A stretch of 64,000 nucleotides of DNA from Viola odorata. Taxonomy: Eukaryota; Streptophyta; Magnoliopsida; Malpighiales; Violaceae. The DNA lies in NCBI GenBank assembly GCA_963691705.1, contig OY829546.1, positions 9,496,001-9,560,000 on the forward strand, written 5' to 3'. The position numbers were made by a program, and so were the translations under genes. Below are positions 1 to 12,650 of the stretch, piece by piece. The notes beneath the pieces are model-generated. The model was not told the DNA's origin, made no database searches, and worked only from the letters and a program-made list of their open reading frames with translations. Positions within the stretch are counted from its first letter, which is position 1; every line of letters begins with the position of its first letter.

Positions 1-606
1 ACAAGAAGAATGAGCGAGACACGGGAAGACTTTTGTGGTACAGAGTTAGTTCTTCCGGTGTTCGACTCCTATATATAGAGAACGTTTTGCAGGCCAGGGG
101 TGTTTTTGTAATCTCAGATCAACGTTTTATTTTCTTTTCATTACTTTTTTCTGATAACTTTGCTTTTTCAGCTACTAAATTACATTGGATGTAATATAAT
201 ATTACTTATATCCAATGTACCAAAATAGAATATTACTATTAGGAACAAAACAAAACAAAACAGGTGTTAACTAAAATATTTCCTATATTTAGCTTAGTGT
301 TATTTAGTAGCTGAATTTATCGGGGAAAACATTTATTCATTTTTAATTTGGATCTTAAATTTGAATATGTAGAATTTAAAAACAATAATGAGATTTTTTT
401 TTTTTTTAAACTTAATGATACTCTGAACAAAATAATTTTTTAACCCATAAAATTCTTTTGGTTGGGTGTGGTTGGAAGCAAGACATTTGGGATTGATCTG
501 TGCGACATAACCAAACCAACCGGCAACCATAAGTGTTATAGTACAAAGTTTGGTACCTCCCAAAGATATTGGTAGTACAATACTGTGGTTGAAGTACTAA
601 ATACTA
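1..606. other. AT-rich intergenic DNA, no gene seen
   Basis: No open frame here resembles a known protein. The stretch is AT-rich with homopolymer runs and ends at the TA dinucleotide next to the first Stowaway-like element. Confidence 0.6.
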
Positions 607-840
607 CTCCCTCCGTCCGGTATTAAGTGTCTAGTTACTGTTCATGCACGAGTTTCGAGGAAGCCGAATGACTCACTATTTGACCCCAAAAAATTTCGTA
701 CTTTTTTACGAACGTACGTTAATGATTAGTGTACGTTAAAAAAAAGTACGAAATTTTTTGGGGTCAAATAGTGAGTCATTCGGCCTTCTCGAAATACGTG
801 CATGAACAGTAACTGGACACTTAATACCAGACGGAGGGAG
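607..840. mobile_element. Stowaway-like MITE, 234 bp, near-perfect hairpin
   Basis: The element begins CTCCCTCCGTCC and ends with the inverse GGACGGAGGGAG-type sequence (one mismatch), flanked by TA on both sides (605-606 and 841-842), the target duplication of Tc1/mariner-type Stowaway MITEs. The two halves are inverted copies of each other over about 105 bp each, with only scattered mismatches and a short unpaired centre near 710-735, so the whole element can fold into one long hairpin. It has no coding capacity. Confidence 0.9.
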
Positions 841-3535
841 TACCATACAACTAGGCAAGTGTATCGAATACGTCTTATCATCTTTGGCTCATGCTTTTTC
901 TTCGAGGATAATATAACAAAAGAAACTCTTTTCTTGTTCTAACCTTTCCATGTGATAAGAAGTTTCGAACTTAAAATACCATTTAACTATAATTTTATTG
1001 GCGTAACATGGTTTAAATGAAAATGATAAACTGCTTAATGGATAAATGATAAAGTAATACAGATTGATTCCAATTCAATTTTTTAGTAAACAATCAACGA
1101 ATTCATATATTTATAATTTTTTTAGTAAACTTAACAAATTACTATTAAGTTTGTTGTCCAGTAATATTATTTACGAAAGATAGATGAGATTTTGAATTCG
1201 ATAACTTAAGAGTTTAAACTTTAAGAATTCGAAAATGATCTAGAATCTTTTGAAAGATAACAACATGAAACATTAATATATAAAGAGTAAACAAACCATT
1301 ACCCGTTTTGTTTTTATTAGATACAACTCCAAATGTGATCGGAAGAAATTAAAAACATGCATGCTTACTAGGATGATGCGATGTATCTTATGAATTCAAC
1401 AATTTATGAAATAAATCTATAAAAATCAAATGACAATGGTTGCTTATTGTCGCTTATGTAATGACGAACCTAACTAATAGTGTAAGGATTTATGTAAAAA
1501 TCAAACGACAACGGTTGCTCGAACATTTACTTAATATTTTATCGAGTTTTTAACCAGACATGAAAAATGACAAGAAAATATAAAAAAAAAACATAACCGT
1601 ATATAATTACAATGATTCGGAGGTTTAAATATTCTAAACTCGAAAACAATAATGAATTCTCAAATCATAAAATCAAAAAACTTAAAAAGTAAAAATTTTC
1701 TGGTTTCTGGAGGCCGAATTTAAGGCTTGAGTTTTTCTGTAACATAAACGAGTCTAAAAACTTGAGGTGTTATACCGTCCGTAGTACATTTGAGCTTGAC
1801 CGGGTAACCACCTCTGTACTTGAACCCAAAGCCCACCCATTTGCGTTCTTATCTATGGACCGGACGTTGTGGGCCTTGTAATCAATGGGCTTTTATTTCT
1901 CTTGCCCCATCAAGTTACGAAAGGGAATTTAAGCCCATTTGTATTTTATTCATGAAAATAAATAAATAAATAAAAGTTAATATTTGTCCATTTCTCCAAT
2001 ATAGCACTCTATGTTTCATAATTTTTAAACAGTTGTTGTGTTTGTAATTTATGTCTCAAATAACTCCCTATATTTTCATTATTACTATAATTATTACATA
2101 CACTTATTAGTAAAATAAGAATTTATACTATAGTTCAAATTTGATATTTAATTTAAATCAAAATTAGAGTTTTATATTTAATTTTACAATCATAATAATA
2201 TCAGTATAAATTAGTCTATGTAGATACTATCTATTTCATTTCCCATTCCCATTAGTAATTTTGAATGATGGAAAAAATAGAAAAAGAATTGAAGAAATTG
2301 TTTTGCTGTTTTAATTTGGTCCATTGCATTTGCGTAGATATATCTCACTCTCACTTGAGAGTAGGGGTGTTGTTCGGAATTTCGATTTCAAAATTTCAAA
2401 ATTTCAAAATTTCAAAATTGAAATTTGACTTGTTTGGGAAAAAAATTTTTGTCGGAATTTCCAAAATCGAACTTTATTACGGAACTGACGGAAATTAGTA
2501 AGAAAATTTCGGTACCAATATATAAGGGTTTTTTTTTTTGGGTGCCACCGACATCTTTCTTCTCCTCTCGCCGGCGACGCTGCTCTTTCTCCACCACCAC
2601 CACCTCCTCCTCTTTCTCCACCACCCACCGCCTCCTCCAAATCCAGACCTTCAAGTTTCCAGCGCCGAACCCTAAAAAATTGGAGTTACTGCTTGAAAGG
2701 AGGTAAATACCTAAATAGACCTCCTCGTTTCTTTTGCTGCTCCTATTTGTCTTGGAACTTCCATGTACTCCCTGCTTGAGTTTGTCGCAGCTTTGTTCCA
2801 TTTCTTAATTTTTTTTTATGGGTGATGTTTGCCTGCAGCAGGCTGGCTACTTCTGTTCCTACTATATATTTATTTGAAACTTACAGGTTGCATATCTGTT
2901 AGAACTGTTAGATGAAAGCTAATTTTCCTTATTACACGGTGGTTTTTACTGTTAATTGGCTTGTGATCAATAACAGTGATCTAATCTTCATTTTTCTGGT
3001 CATGCAAATATGTGCCACTAACTGATGCTTTGACATTAATTCCTTGCGTGGTTGTAATTGCATTAATAACGACTTTCTTATTCATTCCCACAGTCTAATC
3101 ACTGATGGGGCAAAAAAATAGAGATCTGTAATGTTACTTTCAAGATGAACTTGCCAAACTATTGAAGTTTCTGAACACTCCATGTCTGTTGCAGTCATAT
3201 AAGTTGTTAATTCTACTATTAGATGTATTAGCTTTTCAAAATTGCAGTAATTTTAATGTCTGAAAGTTCAGGAATTTGGGATTACTGTGAGATTGTATTG
3301 TGGAGGAACTTTTATTGTGCAATATCTAATTTGTACACAAGATTGGTTTAGAAGATCCAAAGAAGCCATCAAAATTGAAGAAAACATAGCTGAATTTGAC
3401 AAGTGGGAAACTGGTAAGAATTTTTTGCCTGTTGCCTTGTTGTTTATAAGTCTTTTAATTTCTAATTCTAATCGTATTTATTTGATTATTTACAGAGTTT
3501 GCATGAGTGGAGAATGAGACAACAATCACTGAATT
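841..3535. other. Intergenic DNA with leader-like CT-rich segment
   Basis: This is mostly AT-rich DNA with no recognisable gene. An 8-bp direct repeat (AAAATTTC, about four units) lies near 2388-2418. A pyrimidine-rich, GC-richer segment at about 2540-2703 ends in a plausible splice donor (GAAAGGAG|GTAAATAC). It looks like a plant 5' untranslated exon, but I could not connect it to a coding exon. The N-terminal GDSL block expected before the esterase exons downstream was not found here. Confidence 0.4.
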
Positions 3536-4477
3536 GTGATTTGGATGGATGTTTTCAATACGTGGAAGAACCAAAACTTGGGATTCCAAATCAATCTTTT
3601 CAGGCATCAACTTGAGGAAAACAAATATATTTATACCAAATCTGAACTTGAAATATCCAGTGCGCTCGTATCCATTGCTGGCAATGACTATGGATTCTTT
3701 TTCAAGCAACAAAACGGGACCTTAAACTTAAAGGTTAGTCTTATACTGAGACTTTTGCTCATCTTTTCTTTTCCATTTGCAGCCAAGTATATTTATGATT
3801 TTGAAGTTGTAAAAATGAAATGAATCGGTATAAATATTAGATTTTCTTTACAAAATTAAGATTAGGACTGACTCTTTGATATTAATTGCTTGTTTTTCGA
3901 AAGAATTTCAAAAGCTTTATTCGGAGAGTTGCTGAGCAGCTAGTGAAGGAGATGAAGCAGATTCATGAGTTAGGGGTTCCAAGAATAGTATTATTAGCAA
4001 CGGAACCTAATGGCTGCCTGCCTGAGTCAACGCAGCTATCTTCATACAAGAAATGCAACCAAGAATACAACTCCATCGCCAAGTTCCACAACCATCTATT
4101 GCGAAGAGCGGTTCGAAAATTGGAAAAAGAGCACAAGAAACCGGTTTATGTGATTCTTGATCTTTATAAAGCTTTCATTTCAGCAATCAAGAAGAATCAA
4201 CAGAATAAAGATTATTCAATTACTTATAATAATAATTAGACCTTGCATTTTCTTTTTCTTTTTCTTCAAAATCAATTTTTTGGGTGAGGCAGGGAATTTG
4301 AATTATTACAAGAATCCATTGGAACCTTGTGTCAAGGTTGGGAGCAATAAAAAGTTTGAAGTATGCAAATATCCTGAGCGATCATTCTTCTGGGATTCAG
4401 CACACCCTTCGCAAAATGGATGGCATGCAATTTATTTAGAATTACGACATTCTCTTCACGAGCTATTAGTGAATTGA
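3536..4477 (+). pseudogene. GDSL esterase/lipase, C-terminal part (5'-truncated copy)
   Basis: GDSL esterases/lipases are secreted SGNH hydrolases acting on ester bonds of lipids and cell-wall substrates. Three blocks are visible. About 3597-3735 encodes SIAGNDYG (block III, GxND). About 3899-4230 encodes LGVPRIVLL, GCLPESTQLSSYKKCN and FHNHLL. About 4289-4477 encodes NPLEPC and the catalytic block V, FFWDSAHPSQNGWH, with Asp and His of the triad. The N-terminal block carrying the catalytic Ser (GDS) is absent upstream, and no clean GT donor is seen between the second and third blocks, so this is probably a truncated or decayed gene. A closely similar copy lies inverted at about 24.7-25.5 kb. 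Whether the remaining part is transcribed is unknown. Confidence 0.7.
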
Positions 4478-4689
4478 TTAATTATTGTTATGTGAATTTA
4501 AACAACGTTACATATTGGTCGATCTTTTTTGAATTTTATTTTTATTTAAAGTACTTTTGCTTCCGCCTGACGATCCAGATCAAATTCTTAAAGAATAAAT
4601 AATAAAATTTAAGGACCAAAATACATATATCATAAGTGTATTGAATTGATAATAAATGTTATTCGAAATTGATATTTTAATCGAGACTC

Positions 4690-5460
4690 TTGTTAATAGG
4701 AAAGGCTTGTTCTATAAAATTATCAAACATTTTAAACCAAAGTCCAAACAGATTAATCACAAGGGATAATAGTTGGGCCGCGTTTCTGCGTGGGCCTGAA
4801 GAGTGTAACATGGCATAAAAGCCCACTAAGGTAACAGTAAGAATTTTGTCTGTAATTAAATTTCTACGATGAAAATTGTCTTAACGCTTTTTTTGTTTGT
4901 TTTATCCTTTTTTAGCTATTAATTTTTGTTGTTTTACAATGTCCAGAAAAGGTTTGATTCGATAAATAGACTACTCATAAACCATTGGTTCAGGTGTCAC
5001 AAAAACCATCACTACCTTATTAATTCAATTTTTTTATAATTTATCAATCTTAATTGTCTTTTCTCAGTGAATTGTACTTTAATAAAAACAGTAGACGGTT
5101 AAATATGACATAATATCTTGAGAATATTTTAAATAATTTATTTTAATTGATATAGATAGACTATCATTTAAATATAATAAGACGAAGAGTTCACGTGGAT
5201 GAGATAGCTATATGTTTACATATGTTGTGACGTTTGCCGAGTGCTGACTAAGATACTCCACCCACACCCATGTGAGTGGAGTATGTTTTATACAATACAT
5301 TAAATTTAAATGTGGAACGTGGACCTACCCAGTACCCACACCATTTTCATCGCAAGGCATTTTTTTTTCTTCCAAAAAATACCATGTTCAAACATTATGT
5401 GAGTTTTGATTTTGAAGAGGGATGGTTTGTTTAGATGATTTTTTTAATATCACTAAGTTG
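4690..5460 (+). repeat. GDSL downstream block, copy A of three
   Basis: This segment follows the GDSL fragment and recurs in inverse orientation at about 9190-9998 (copy B) and 24034-24690 (copy C). Diagnostic stretches include GGGCCGCGTTTCTGCGTGGG, GTTCAGGTGTCACAAAAACC and ACATTTAAATTTAATG-like sequence read on the other strand. Copies differ by small indels and substitutions. I see no terminal inverted repeats or target duplication that would make it a transposon, so local segmental duplication is the simpler reading. Confidence 0.75.
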
Positions 5461-5515
5461 GGACTTGGGGGTATCTATCAGATCCCTACACTATATTTTG
5501 TGGCCATATATAATA

Positions 5516-6236
5516 CTCCCTCCGTCCGTAATTATAAGACGTTTTAGCCTAAAAACGTGTACCCGTCAATAACTGACGCCATTGGCATTTGTGTCCACTT
5601 TGTTAATATTCTAACAAAAATGCCCTCAAACGACCCGTCGTTTTCCTGCTGAGTTACGTGTCATACAAGGTAAAAAAGAGAAACTAAAAAATTGAAGGAC
5701 CAAATTTGAAATTTGGCAGCAGACATGGAAACGACAGTGTCAGAAAAAGCTGCAAAATTTGGTCCTCTCATTTTTCCTCCTCCGATTTCAAACAGAAAAT
5801 AAAACAAGTTTGGACGACTTGATCACGAAGGTGAGCATATATTCTTGCCGGAAATGACGAGACGAACAAAACGCAGGTGGTGGCGGTCGGATCGGAGGCC
5901 GGACGCGCCGGCGCGTGGAGGCGCGTGGCCGGAGCGGCGGCAGCTTCGGCTGCTTGTGGCGGCGCGTGGGTGGTCCGATTGGTGCCGTTCCACCTGCTCC
6001 CGACTCGAGACGTCCTTACGCTCCTTTCTATGCCGGCGGTGAGAACAAGAAACAATGAAAGAGGGAGTATTTTTCGGATAGAAGGAGAAAGAAAGAAAAG
6101 AGAGAGAGAAAGAAAGGAAAAAGGAAGAAGAAGGGCTGTTTGGCTGACATGTGGCATGGACCCTGACAGCTTGCTCAGTTGTGCCTTAATAAGAGTGATT
6201 CACTCCCTCGCGTCTTATAAAAACGGACGGAGGGAG
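5516..6236. mobile_element. Large Stowaway-like element, 721 bp, with GC-rich core
   Basis: The left end CTCCCTCCGTCCGTAATTATAAGACG is mirrored by the right end (CGTCTTATAAAAACGGACGGAGGGAG), and TA flanks both sides (5514-5515, 6237-6238). It is about three times the usual Stowaway MITE length. The core at about 5870-6030 is strikingly GC-rich (CGCCGGCGCGTGG and similar) in an AT-rich setting. Open frames across the core (5768-6157 minus, 5877-6248 plus) match no family I recognise and look like composition effects. Confidence 0.85.
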
Positions 6237-7315
6237 TATAATGATTAAGATATGTGAAAGTGATGGAGTAGCTATCCGTAGCAGCCAAATTCTGCCAAAT
6301 TAGAAGATGGCGCATGACGTGGATGATCTTGAGTGCTTTTGGAAAAAGAAAAAAAAGTTTCTTTCTTGTTGTTTGTTTCAGGCAATTACCCCATAAGCGA
6401 GAACTATTTGTAATTAATTATATTTAAATAATAAGTATATTTTTATAAGATTTTAACCCATAAGCGACGTTGCCGCCGAAACCAGAACTTTGTATTTATT
6501 CTAAAAAAATCTTCTAATTGTTACAGAACAACAAAAAATAGATTTTTTAACCACACAAAAATCAATTCAGGTATAAAATATCTATCCAGAAGTTTTCGCA
6601 ACTCAATCATCTACGATGGAATCATAAAAAATTTAACCTTATATTCTTTCTTAATTGTGTAGAGGGGATGATGAGTAAGGGGAAAAACTTCGGTATATCA
6701 TGATGATGTACTTACATTATGATTTAGGATGATGATATGTGCCCTAAATAGTGCTAAAATATCACTATTCTCAACACTGTTGGACACGTGTCATCATCCT
6801 ATATCATGTAGCAGATGAATATAAGGAGTTACTGTAGTTCCCGATTTTACAGGGATCGTGGATGAAAAACCAAATTATATTTATTTATAATTAAGTATGA
6901 ATAAATTTAAGTAACAATCTTTTAATGATAATTTATATTTAAATATGAAATATGAAAAAATTAATGTTTTGGGATTTAAAAATCTACATTTTGTGTGTAA
7001 TTTGTTATTTGTAATCATTCAAAAATAAATATTATCAAATGTTCATAGAAGCTAACGATTATAGAGTGGAGGTTAGCTTCTATTATTTTTGAGAAGTAAT
7101 GCTTTTTTTTTTCTTTCCAAAAAAGTAATATACTTTATTATAATATGAATAACAATACATGCCATTTAATACCGGAAAATTGACAAAAATACAAAATATA
7201 TTTTTGGGATCCTACCCGACTCGAATTCGGAATAAGTAGCACCTAATACAAAAACCAAATAGAAATTAGAAAAAAAATGGTTCATAATTATAATGGTCCA
7301 ATATTAGTATGGAAT
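6237..7315. other. Intergenic DNA downstream of the P450
   Basis: AT-rich sequence with no gene seen. The stretch next to 7316 must include the P450 3' untranslated region on the minus strand, but I cannot place its end. Confidence 0.5.
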
Positions 7316-8845
7316 CTATGTATGGACCGCCTTCTTCCTAATTGCCACGTGCAGACCGCCGCTTATCGTTGCAGTTAGGCCTGGAGCGAACCGTGGTGCA
7401 CCCGCCGGTGCAAACACTTTGATGTCAAAATTATGCAGCAGATGAACAGCAACAACTTTCATTTCCACAATTGACAACTCTTTCCCCAAACAAACCCTAA
7501 TCCCTGCTTGAAAAACCGGGTACTGAAATGGACTTTTTGGAGTACAAAATGTACCATTTTTAATCCACCTTTCGGGCTTAAATTCCATACAATCTGGTCC
7601 CCAAATCTTTTCCGTCCGACCCATTGCATAAGGATGGTAGGTGACCCTGGTCCCTTTCCTAACAAATGTACCATCTGGTAACAGATCATCATCTCTAGCA
7701 AATTTCGAGTCGAATTGAACGGGTGGGTATAATCTTAAACTCTCGTGAACAGCTGCTTGTAGATAATGCATCCCTCTTACATGCTCATAGCTTCCAAATC
7801 TTGGATATGATTCTTGATCTTGGCTCGAGAATTCGTCACGAATTTTGGACACAACTTGTGGGTGATTTGCTAGTAGATAAAAGAATAAGGTCAGTGCTGA
7901 TGCCATTGTGTCGCGGCCAGCTAAAATGAAGCTGATTACAATGTCTCTTAAGTACTCGTCATCGTTCTTGACGCACGCCATGAATCTTGATAAAAGATCT
8001 TTGTGCTTAGATGAACCGAACTTCCTCTTACGAGTAATGACTTCGTATGCAAAAATGTTGACAATTTTGATGGCATCTTTGAGTTTTTTCTCATTGCCAA
8101 TGTTGAAAAATCTTTTGATCTTCCACACTAATGGAATTGTTTCCGTGGCTCTCTGTGCTGATAATTTGGTCGCGAGGTCGAACGAGTCTGCGAAGAGAGA
8201 AACGGGTAGTGAAGACTCGAGGCAACCCAGGTTTAATCCAAATGAAAGTTTGCAGATGTTATCCAATGAAAATCGACGAAAAACATCTTGTAGATCAATG
8301 GTTCCACCATTTGAACTGGTACTACTCTTGGAAGCTGATGATAGTATAGGGATGAGGCGTCCTTTGATCTCATTCCTGACGAGTTCGAACGCGTAGGATC
8401 GAATTGAATTGGTTGCAAGCTCAAGACTGGCCATTTTTCTTTGGAACCGCCACATGTTTCCATCAACATTGAAAATGCCTTTGCCAAGAAAATCTCCAAG
8501 AATTGTGGAGAAAGGTTTGCCTTTTGGGTAGTTATGGAAATTGGTTTTCAGGATGAATTCTACATTTTCAGGATTTGATGTGATTATGTTGCCAAGGACA
8601 TGAATGTGGATGGTTTGGTTAGGGGATTTCTGGAGGAGGTGAGTGTACCAGTCACAAAGATTTTTGAACTCATTGGACCAGCTCGACGCGAGGTAAGTAG
8701 TGCAGATGTGGCAACCGCAGCAGAATTTTGATCTTACAAGATAGAATAAAACAGAGGAAACAAAGTAAACAGAGCTGGAGATGGTGATGAGGAACAAGAA
8801 ATAAAACAGAGAGTATAAAGAGAGAAGATTTTGTTCTGACTTCAT
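7316..8845 (-). CDS. CYP94: Cytochrome P450, CYP94 family (CYP94C-like), intronless
   Basis: This 509-aa ER-anchored haem monooxygenase has an N-terminal membrane anchor (about residues 10-37), the I-helix oxygen-activation motif AGRDT (309-313), the ExxR pair E368/R371, the PERF region FKPERW (422-427) and the haem loop FQAGIRVCLG (445-454) with Cys452 as axial ligand. The stretch NYPKGKPFSTILGD...GIFNVDG (about 105-129) is typical of CYP94 omega-hydroxylases, and the Cys-rich C-GCHIC-TTYL...SW segment near 43-55 favours the CYP94C branch. Family members oxidise fatty acids or jasmonoyl-isoleucine (hormone turnover after wounding), so a role in jasmonate catabolism is an inference. The single-exon structure is usual for CYP94. 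All key residues are present, and the start is the only Met before the anchor. The gene looks functional. Confidence 0.93.
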   Translation of the reverse strand: MKSEQNLLSLYSLFYFLFLITISSSVYFVSSVLFYLVRSKFCCGCHICTTYLASSWSNEFKNLCDWYTHLLQKSPNQTIHIHVLGNIITSNPENVEFILKTNFHNYPKGKPFSTILGDFLGKGIFNVDGNMWRFQRKMASLELATNSIRSYAFELVRNEIKGRLIPILSSASKSSTSSNGGTIDLQDVFRRFSLDNICKLSFGLNLGCLESSLPVSLFADSFDLATKLSAQRATETIPLVWKIKRFFNIGNEKKLKDAIKIVNIFAYEVITRKRKFGSSKHKDLLSRFMACVKNDDEYLRDIVISFILAGRDTMASALTLFFYLLANHPQVVSKIRDEFSSQDQESYPRFGSYEHVRGMHYLQAAVHESLRLYPPVQFDSKFARDDDLLPDGTFVRKGTRVTYHPYAMGRTEKIWGPDCMEFKPERWIKNGTFCTPKSPFQYPVFQAGIRVCLGKELSIVEMKVVAVHLLHNFDIKVFAPAGAPRFAPGLTATISGGLHVAIRKKAVHT

Positions 8846-9006
8846 TGATTATGAATTGGAACTAAAAATCAAGAAATCATATGTGGAAGTCACTAAGATT
8901 TCTGAGCTTTGTGCTACAAGGCACTAATTTTATTTTGGCTCCAATAAAGTTTTCTTGATGAAGCAATGGATTGATTGCATTGTTTTATATGAAGAAATAT
9001 TGACCA

Positions 9007-9012
9007 TATATA
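9007..9012 (-). promoter_or_regulatory. Possible TATA box of the P450 gene
   Basis: TATATA on the minus strand, about 160 bp upstream of the P450 start codon, is a reasonable core-promoter position for a plant gene. AT-rich context makes chance occurrence likely. Confidence 0.3.
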
Positions 9013-9189
9013 GTTTCCACCCAGAAAAGAAAAAGTCTGATTGATAATAAACAAAATTCAACCTTAAAAAATGAGGATTCATTAGAGAAAATGACATATT
9101 GCGCATTAATGTACTCATCATAATATATATTCCTCTACAATACTTCTTATAATCGAGTGGTAAGAGATTTATAGATCTTTAAATAATTT

Positions 9190-9998
9190 TTTTTAAATAT
9201 AATAAATTATATTAAAAAAATCATCTTTCTAATTTCCAACAGTGCCTTGGACACGAAACAAACCATCCCTCTTCAAAACTCACATAATGTTGAAGGAAAT
9301 AATGTTTGAACATGGTATTTTTCGGGAAAAAAATAATGTCTTGTAATGAAAATGGTGTGGGTGGTCCACGTTCCGCATTTAAATTTAATGTCATACTCCA
9401 CCCACGTGGGCGGGGCAGCATATGTAAACATATAGCTACCCCACCCATGTGGACTTTTCATCTCATTATATTTAAGTGATAATATGTCTATGTCAATTAT
9501 AAAAAAAAATTATTTAAAATATTCTCAAAATGTTATGTCATATTTAACCGTCTATTCACATTAGTGATGGAATCTACTACTTTTATTAGAGTACAATTCA
9601 CTAGGAAACGAAGGAAAAGACAATTAAGATTGATAAATTATTAAAAAATTAAAAAATTGAATTAATAAAGTAGTGATGGTTTTTGTGACACCTGAACCAA
9701 TGGTTTATGAGTAGTCTATTTATCGAATCAAACCTTTTCTGGACATTGTAAAACAACAAAAATTAATAGCTAAAAAAGGATAAAACAAACAAAAGAAGCG
9801 TTAAGACAATTTCATGGTAGAAATTTAATTACAGAAAAAATTCTTACTGTTACCTTAGTGGGCTTTTATGCCCATGTAACACTCTTCAGGCCCACGCAGA
9901 AACGCGGCCCAACTATTATCCCTTGTGATTAATCTGTTTGGACTTTCGTTTAAAATGTTTGATAATTTTATAGAACAAACCTTTCCTATTGATACGTT
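9190..9998 (-). repeat. GDSL downstream block, copy B (no gene attached)
   Basis: Inverse-orientation copy of the block at 4690-5460 and same-orientation copy of 24034-24690. Similarity stops abruptly just after 9998 (...TTGATACGTTTTGTA), exactly where copy C continues into GDSL coding sequence. The esterase part is therefore missing here. It lies upstream of the P450 and close to the polygalacturonase. Confidence 0.75.
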
Positions 9999-11000
9999 TT
10001 GTACGAGTACAATTCATTTCATTAATAGAGTTCAATTAGAATTCTATTAATGAATGAGCTGTAGTGATTGATATAACAATATAAAATTGAAAGAATTCAA
10101 TTGAATTGAAATAAACGCATTGTTTGGTATAATTAAGAAATAATTTCATTTACTTATTTATCTATTATAATCCTAAATTAAAATTTACCCTTAAATCATG
10201 AACAGGCGACAAAAGCTGCCATTAAATGAAATAACTTCTAGAAGCCTATTGCACCAAAACATCAACACAATAGCTATCACAGCTCAGTAAAAGCCAAAGT
10301 AGGAAGGCATAATTAGAAAATTGATTTGAAGACTTCCAAAGGATCAGTATATAAAAATATCACATAGCCCCCTTAAATCTCCCTAAGCGGTAGCAAAATC
10401 CCCCGGTAAAACTGCCAACAAAATGTGAAGATTCTGGGATAGAAAAATGGAAGGTAGTCAAAATCATCAGTGTTTTCTTAATTTTGTTATTATTTTTTTG
10501 CATCCTAAAATTTAACCGGGCCTGACTGAGCTTAAAAAAATAATTAGACAAGCAGCCAAGAGTATGAATCATTAAGCACACCCACATAAAAGTACCTGCG
10601 GGGAAAGTTTTCATAGTGAAGCCAACACTCTTCCAAGGTCCATGCATGCCCACTTCAATCAATCAATCATCAACTAAGTGAGTAGTTTGATATTTTTATT
10701 TTTAAAATAAAAAATCATTGATTCAATTTTTAGGTATAAATACGCAATTTTTTTTTTATTAATAAAGAAAAACTATAGATCTGATTTTAAAAAAGAAAAA
10801 AAGTAAAGGCAAAAATGAAAATGTCTTGTCATATTATTAATTAATTATTATTGTTGAACAAACAGATAGACGGATGCATGGAAGGGCCATGACATCCATA
10901 ATTGGATTCGTTTTTCTTATGTGGATGGCCTAATCGTTGGAGGGAATGGAGTCATTGATGGAAAAGGTGAAATCTGGTATTTTGTTTCAAGAGATAAAGG

Positions 11001-12471
11001 GTCTGTTTGACGTTCCGGTTCTAGCTGGAAAAGTTTCGTAGGAAGAAATTCTATTTGAAAATAACTTGCTGGAAATAGAGTAAACTGTTTGGTAAATATT
11101 TGTTAAAAGTTCTGTGGAGAAACCAGAAGTTGTTTTTGGTGTTTGGTAAAAACGGTTTTAAAACTATGGTTGGAATGTAAAATGACCATAAAGGGCATAA
11201 TTCATTTTAAGTGTTAGAATTAGTTTTTTTAGTATCTTTATATATGTTTTTAATCAATTTATTTATAATCTAACATCTACCACCTAATATTTATCTAATA
11301 TCATTAATAAATTAAACTTATTAATACCATAACAACTATAAGTTATTAATACCATGGTTTAAAGCATTATATTAAATTTTTTGCAAACTCTATATAGATA
11401 TTTTTAATCAATATATTTCTGTAAGCAAATAATTAACATTTTATTTATAATAAAAAATTATGCTACAATTTTGTTCCAACAACATTTTTGAGTTAGGAAC
11501 CCCGTGGTGCTATAAACCGTTATTTCTAAAGTACATGTTTGAGTTATACACTTTTAATCAATTTAAAGTTAAAGTTTATGTAATTTATTTTCTACTTTTA
11601 ATAATATTTATTTTCATTAATAATTTATCCAAACTAATAAAATAATTTAGTGTGATTAATTTGCGGTAATTTCTAATAGGTTAAAAAATATTAATGTTTC
11701 ATTATTAATTGTTGAAAAGAGTAACTTGACTTTCCATTTTGTAAATATTAGTTAAAATTGCTAAATAACAAAAAAAACTAAAAGAAATTATATTTTACAT
11801 TTCCATCTACTTTACATTTTTATATTTATATTTCGTATCATTTCTTTTATTCTATTTTATTTCACATTTCGGTATTTTTCGTTCGAGTTTTATCAGGTTT
11901 GAGCAAGATTTCTCGTCCCGATTAGCTCGAACCGAATAAATAAATAAATAACTCTAATTTACCATTGTGCCATTATAATTAATTTGGTACAAGTCACTGT
12001 TCACCTTCTTCCTCTTTCTCTCCTCCGCCATAACCGATCCAATTTCAATCCCAATTTCCTCACATCTCCCTCAATCTCCGATTCACCACAACCACCCACC
12101 ACCGTCGCACCTCCACAACACCATCACCATCACAATCGCCTCATCCATCAAAACCATAAGAGAAGGAGAACTTTTCGCAATGGAGAAGAAGAAGAAGTCT
12201 TGTAGCGTGAGGAGATGAGGGGCAAATATGGGTTTAACAAAAATTCATTAAAATCTACTGTTTGAAAACTCCTTCCCGTGTTTTGTCAAAATGCCTTTCC
12301 ACCCACTAGAGCGATTGGCTCCTTTCTGATTTTGGAACAAATGAAGGCAAAGGGACTAGAGCTTTTAAAAAGCTCTGGTTGAAAAGGAGGGAGCCAAACA
12401 CCATCCAAGGTTGAGTTCTACTTGGGAAATGACTTTCCCAAGTAGAACCACAATGCCAAACGGCAACAAAG
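11001..12471. mobile_element. Non-autonomous DNA transposon inside polygalacturonase
   Basis: The left end (GTTTGACGTTCCGGTTCTAGCTGG) matches the inverse of the right end (GTTTGGCATTGTGGTTCTACTTGG). A sub-terminal hairpin lies at about 12414-12450. The interior is AT-rich apart from a C/A-rich stretch at about 12000-12200. No transposase is visible. The exact boundaries and the target duplication could not be resolved, so the superfamily (hAT or PIF/Harbinger) is open. Confidence 0.55.
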
Positions 12472-12650
12472 TCCCAAATTGTAAGTTTTACACTATTCTT
12501 AGTTTCTTTTCTCGTTTTTAAATTTTTTTATAAACCATTCGATTTCTAACTCTATTAAGTTGATTAACACAAATTTACGCGGTATTGAATTTTTTCGAGC
12601 AACCTAATGGGTCTAAATGTTTATTCTTAAAGCCCAAATCAAAGGGGTTG

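Noticed and set aside
5768..6157. 129-codon frame (minus) inside the 5.5-kb Stowaway-like element
   Set aside because: It spans noncoding MITE ends and a GC-rich core; the residue composition reflects base composition and no family is recognisable.
7908..8396. 162-codon open frame antisense to the P450
   Set aside because: Shadow frame of a well-supported coding region with complete P450 motifs on the other strand.
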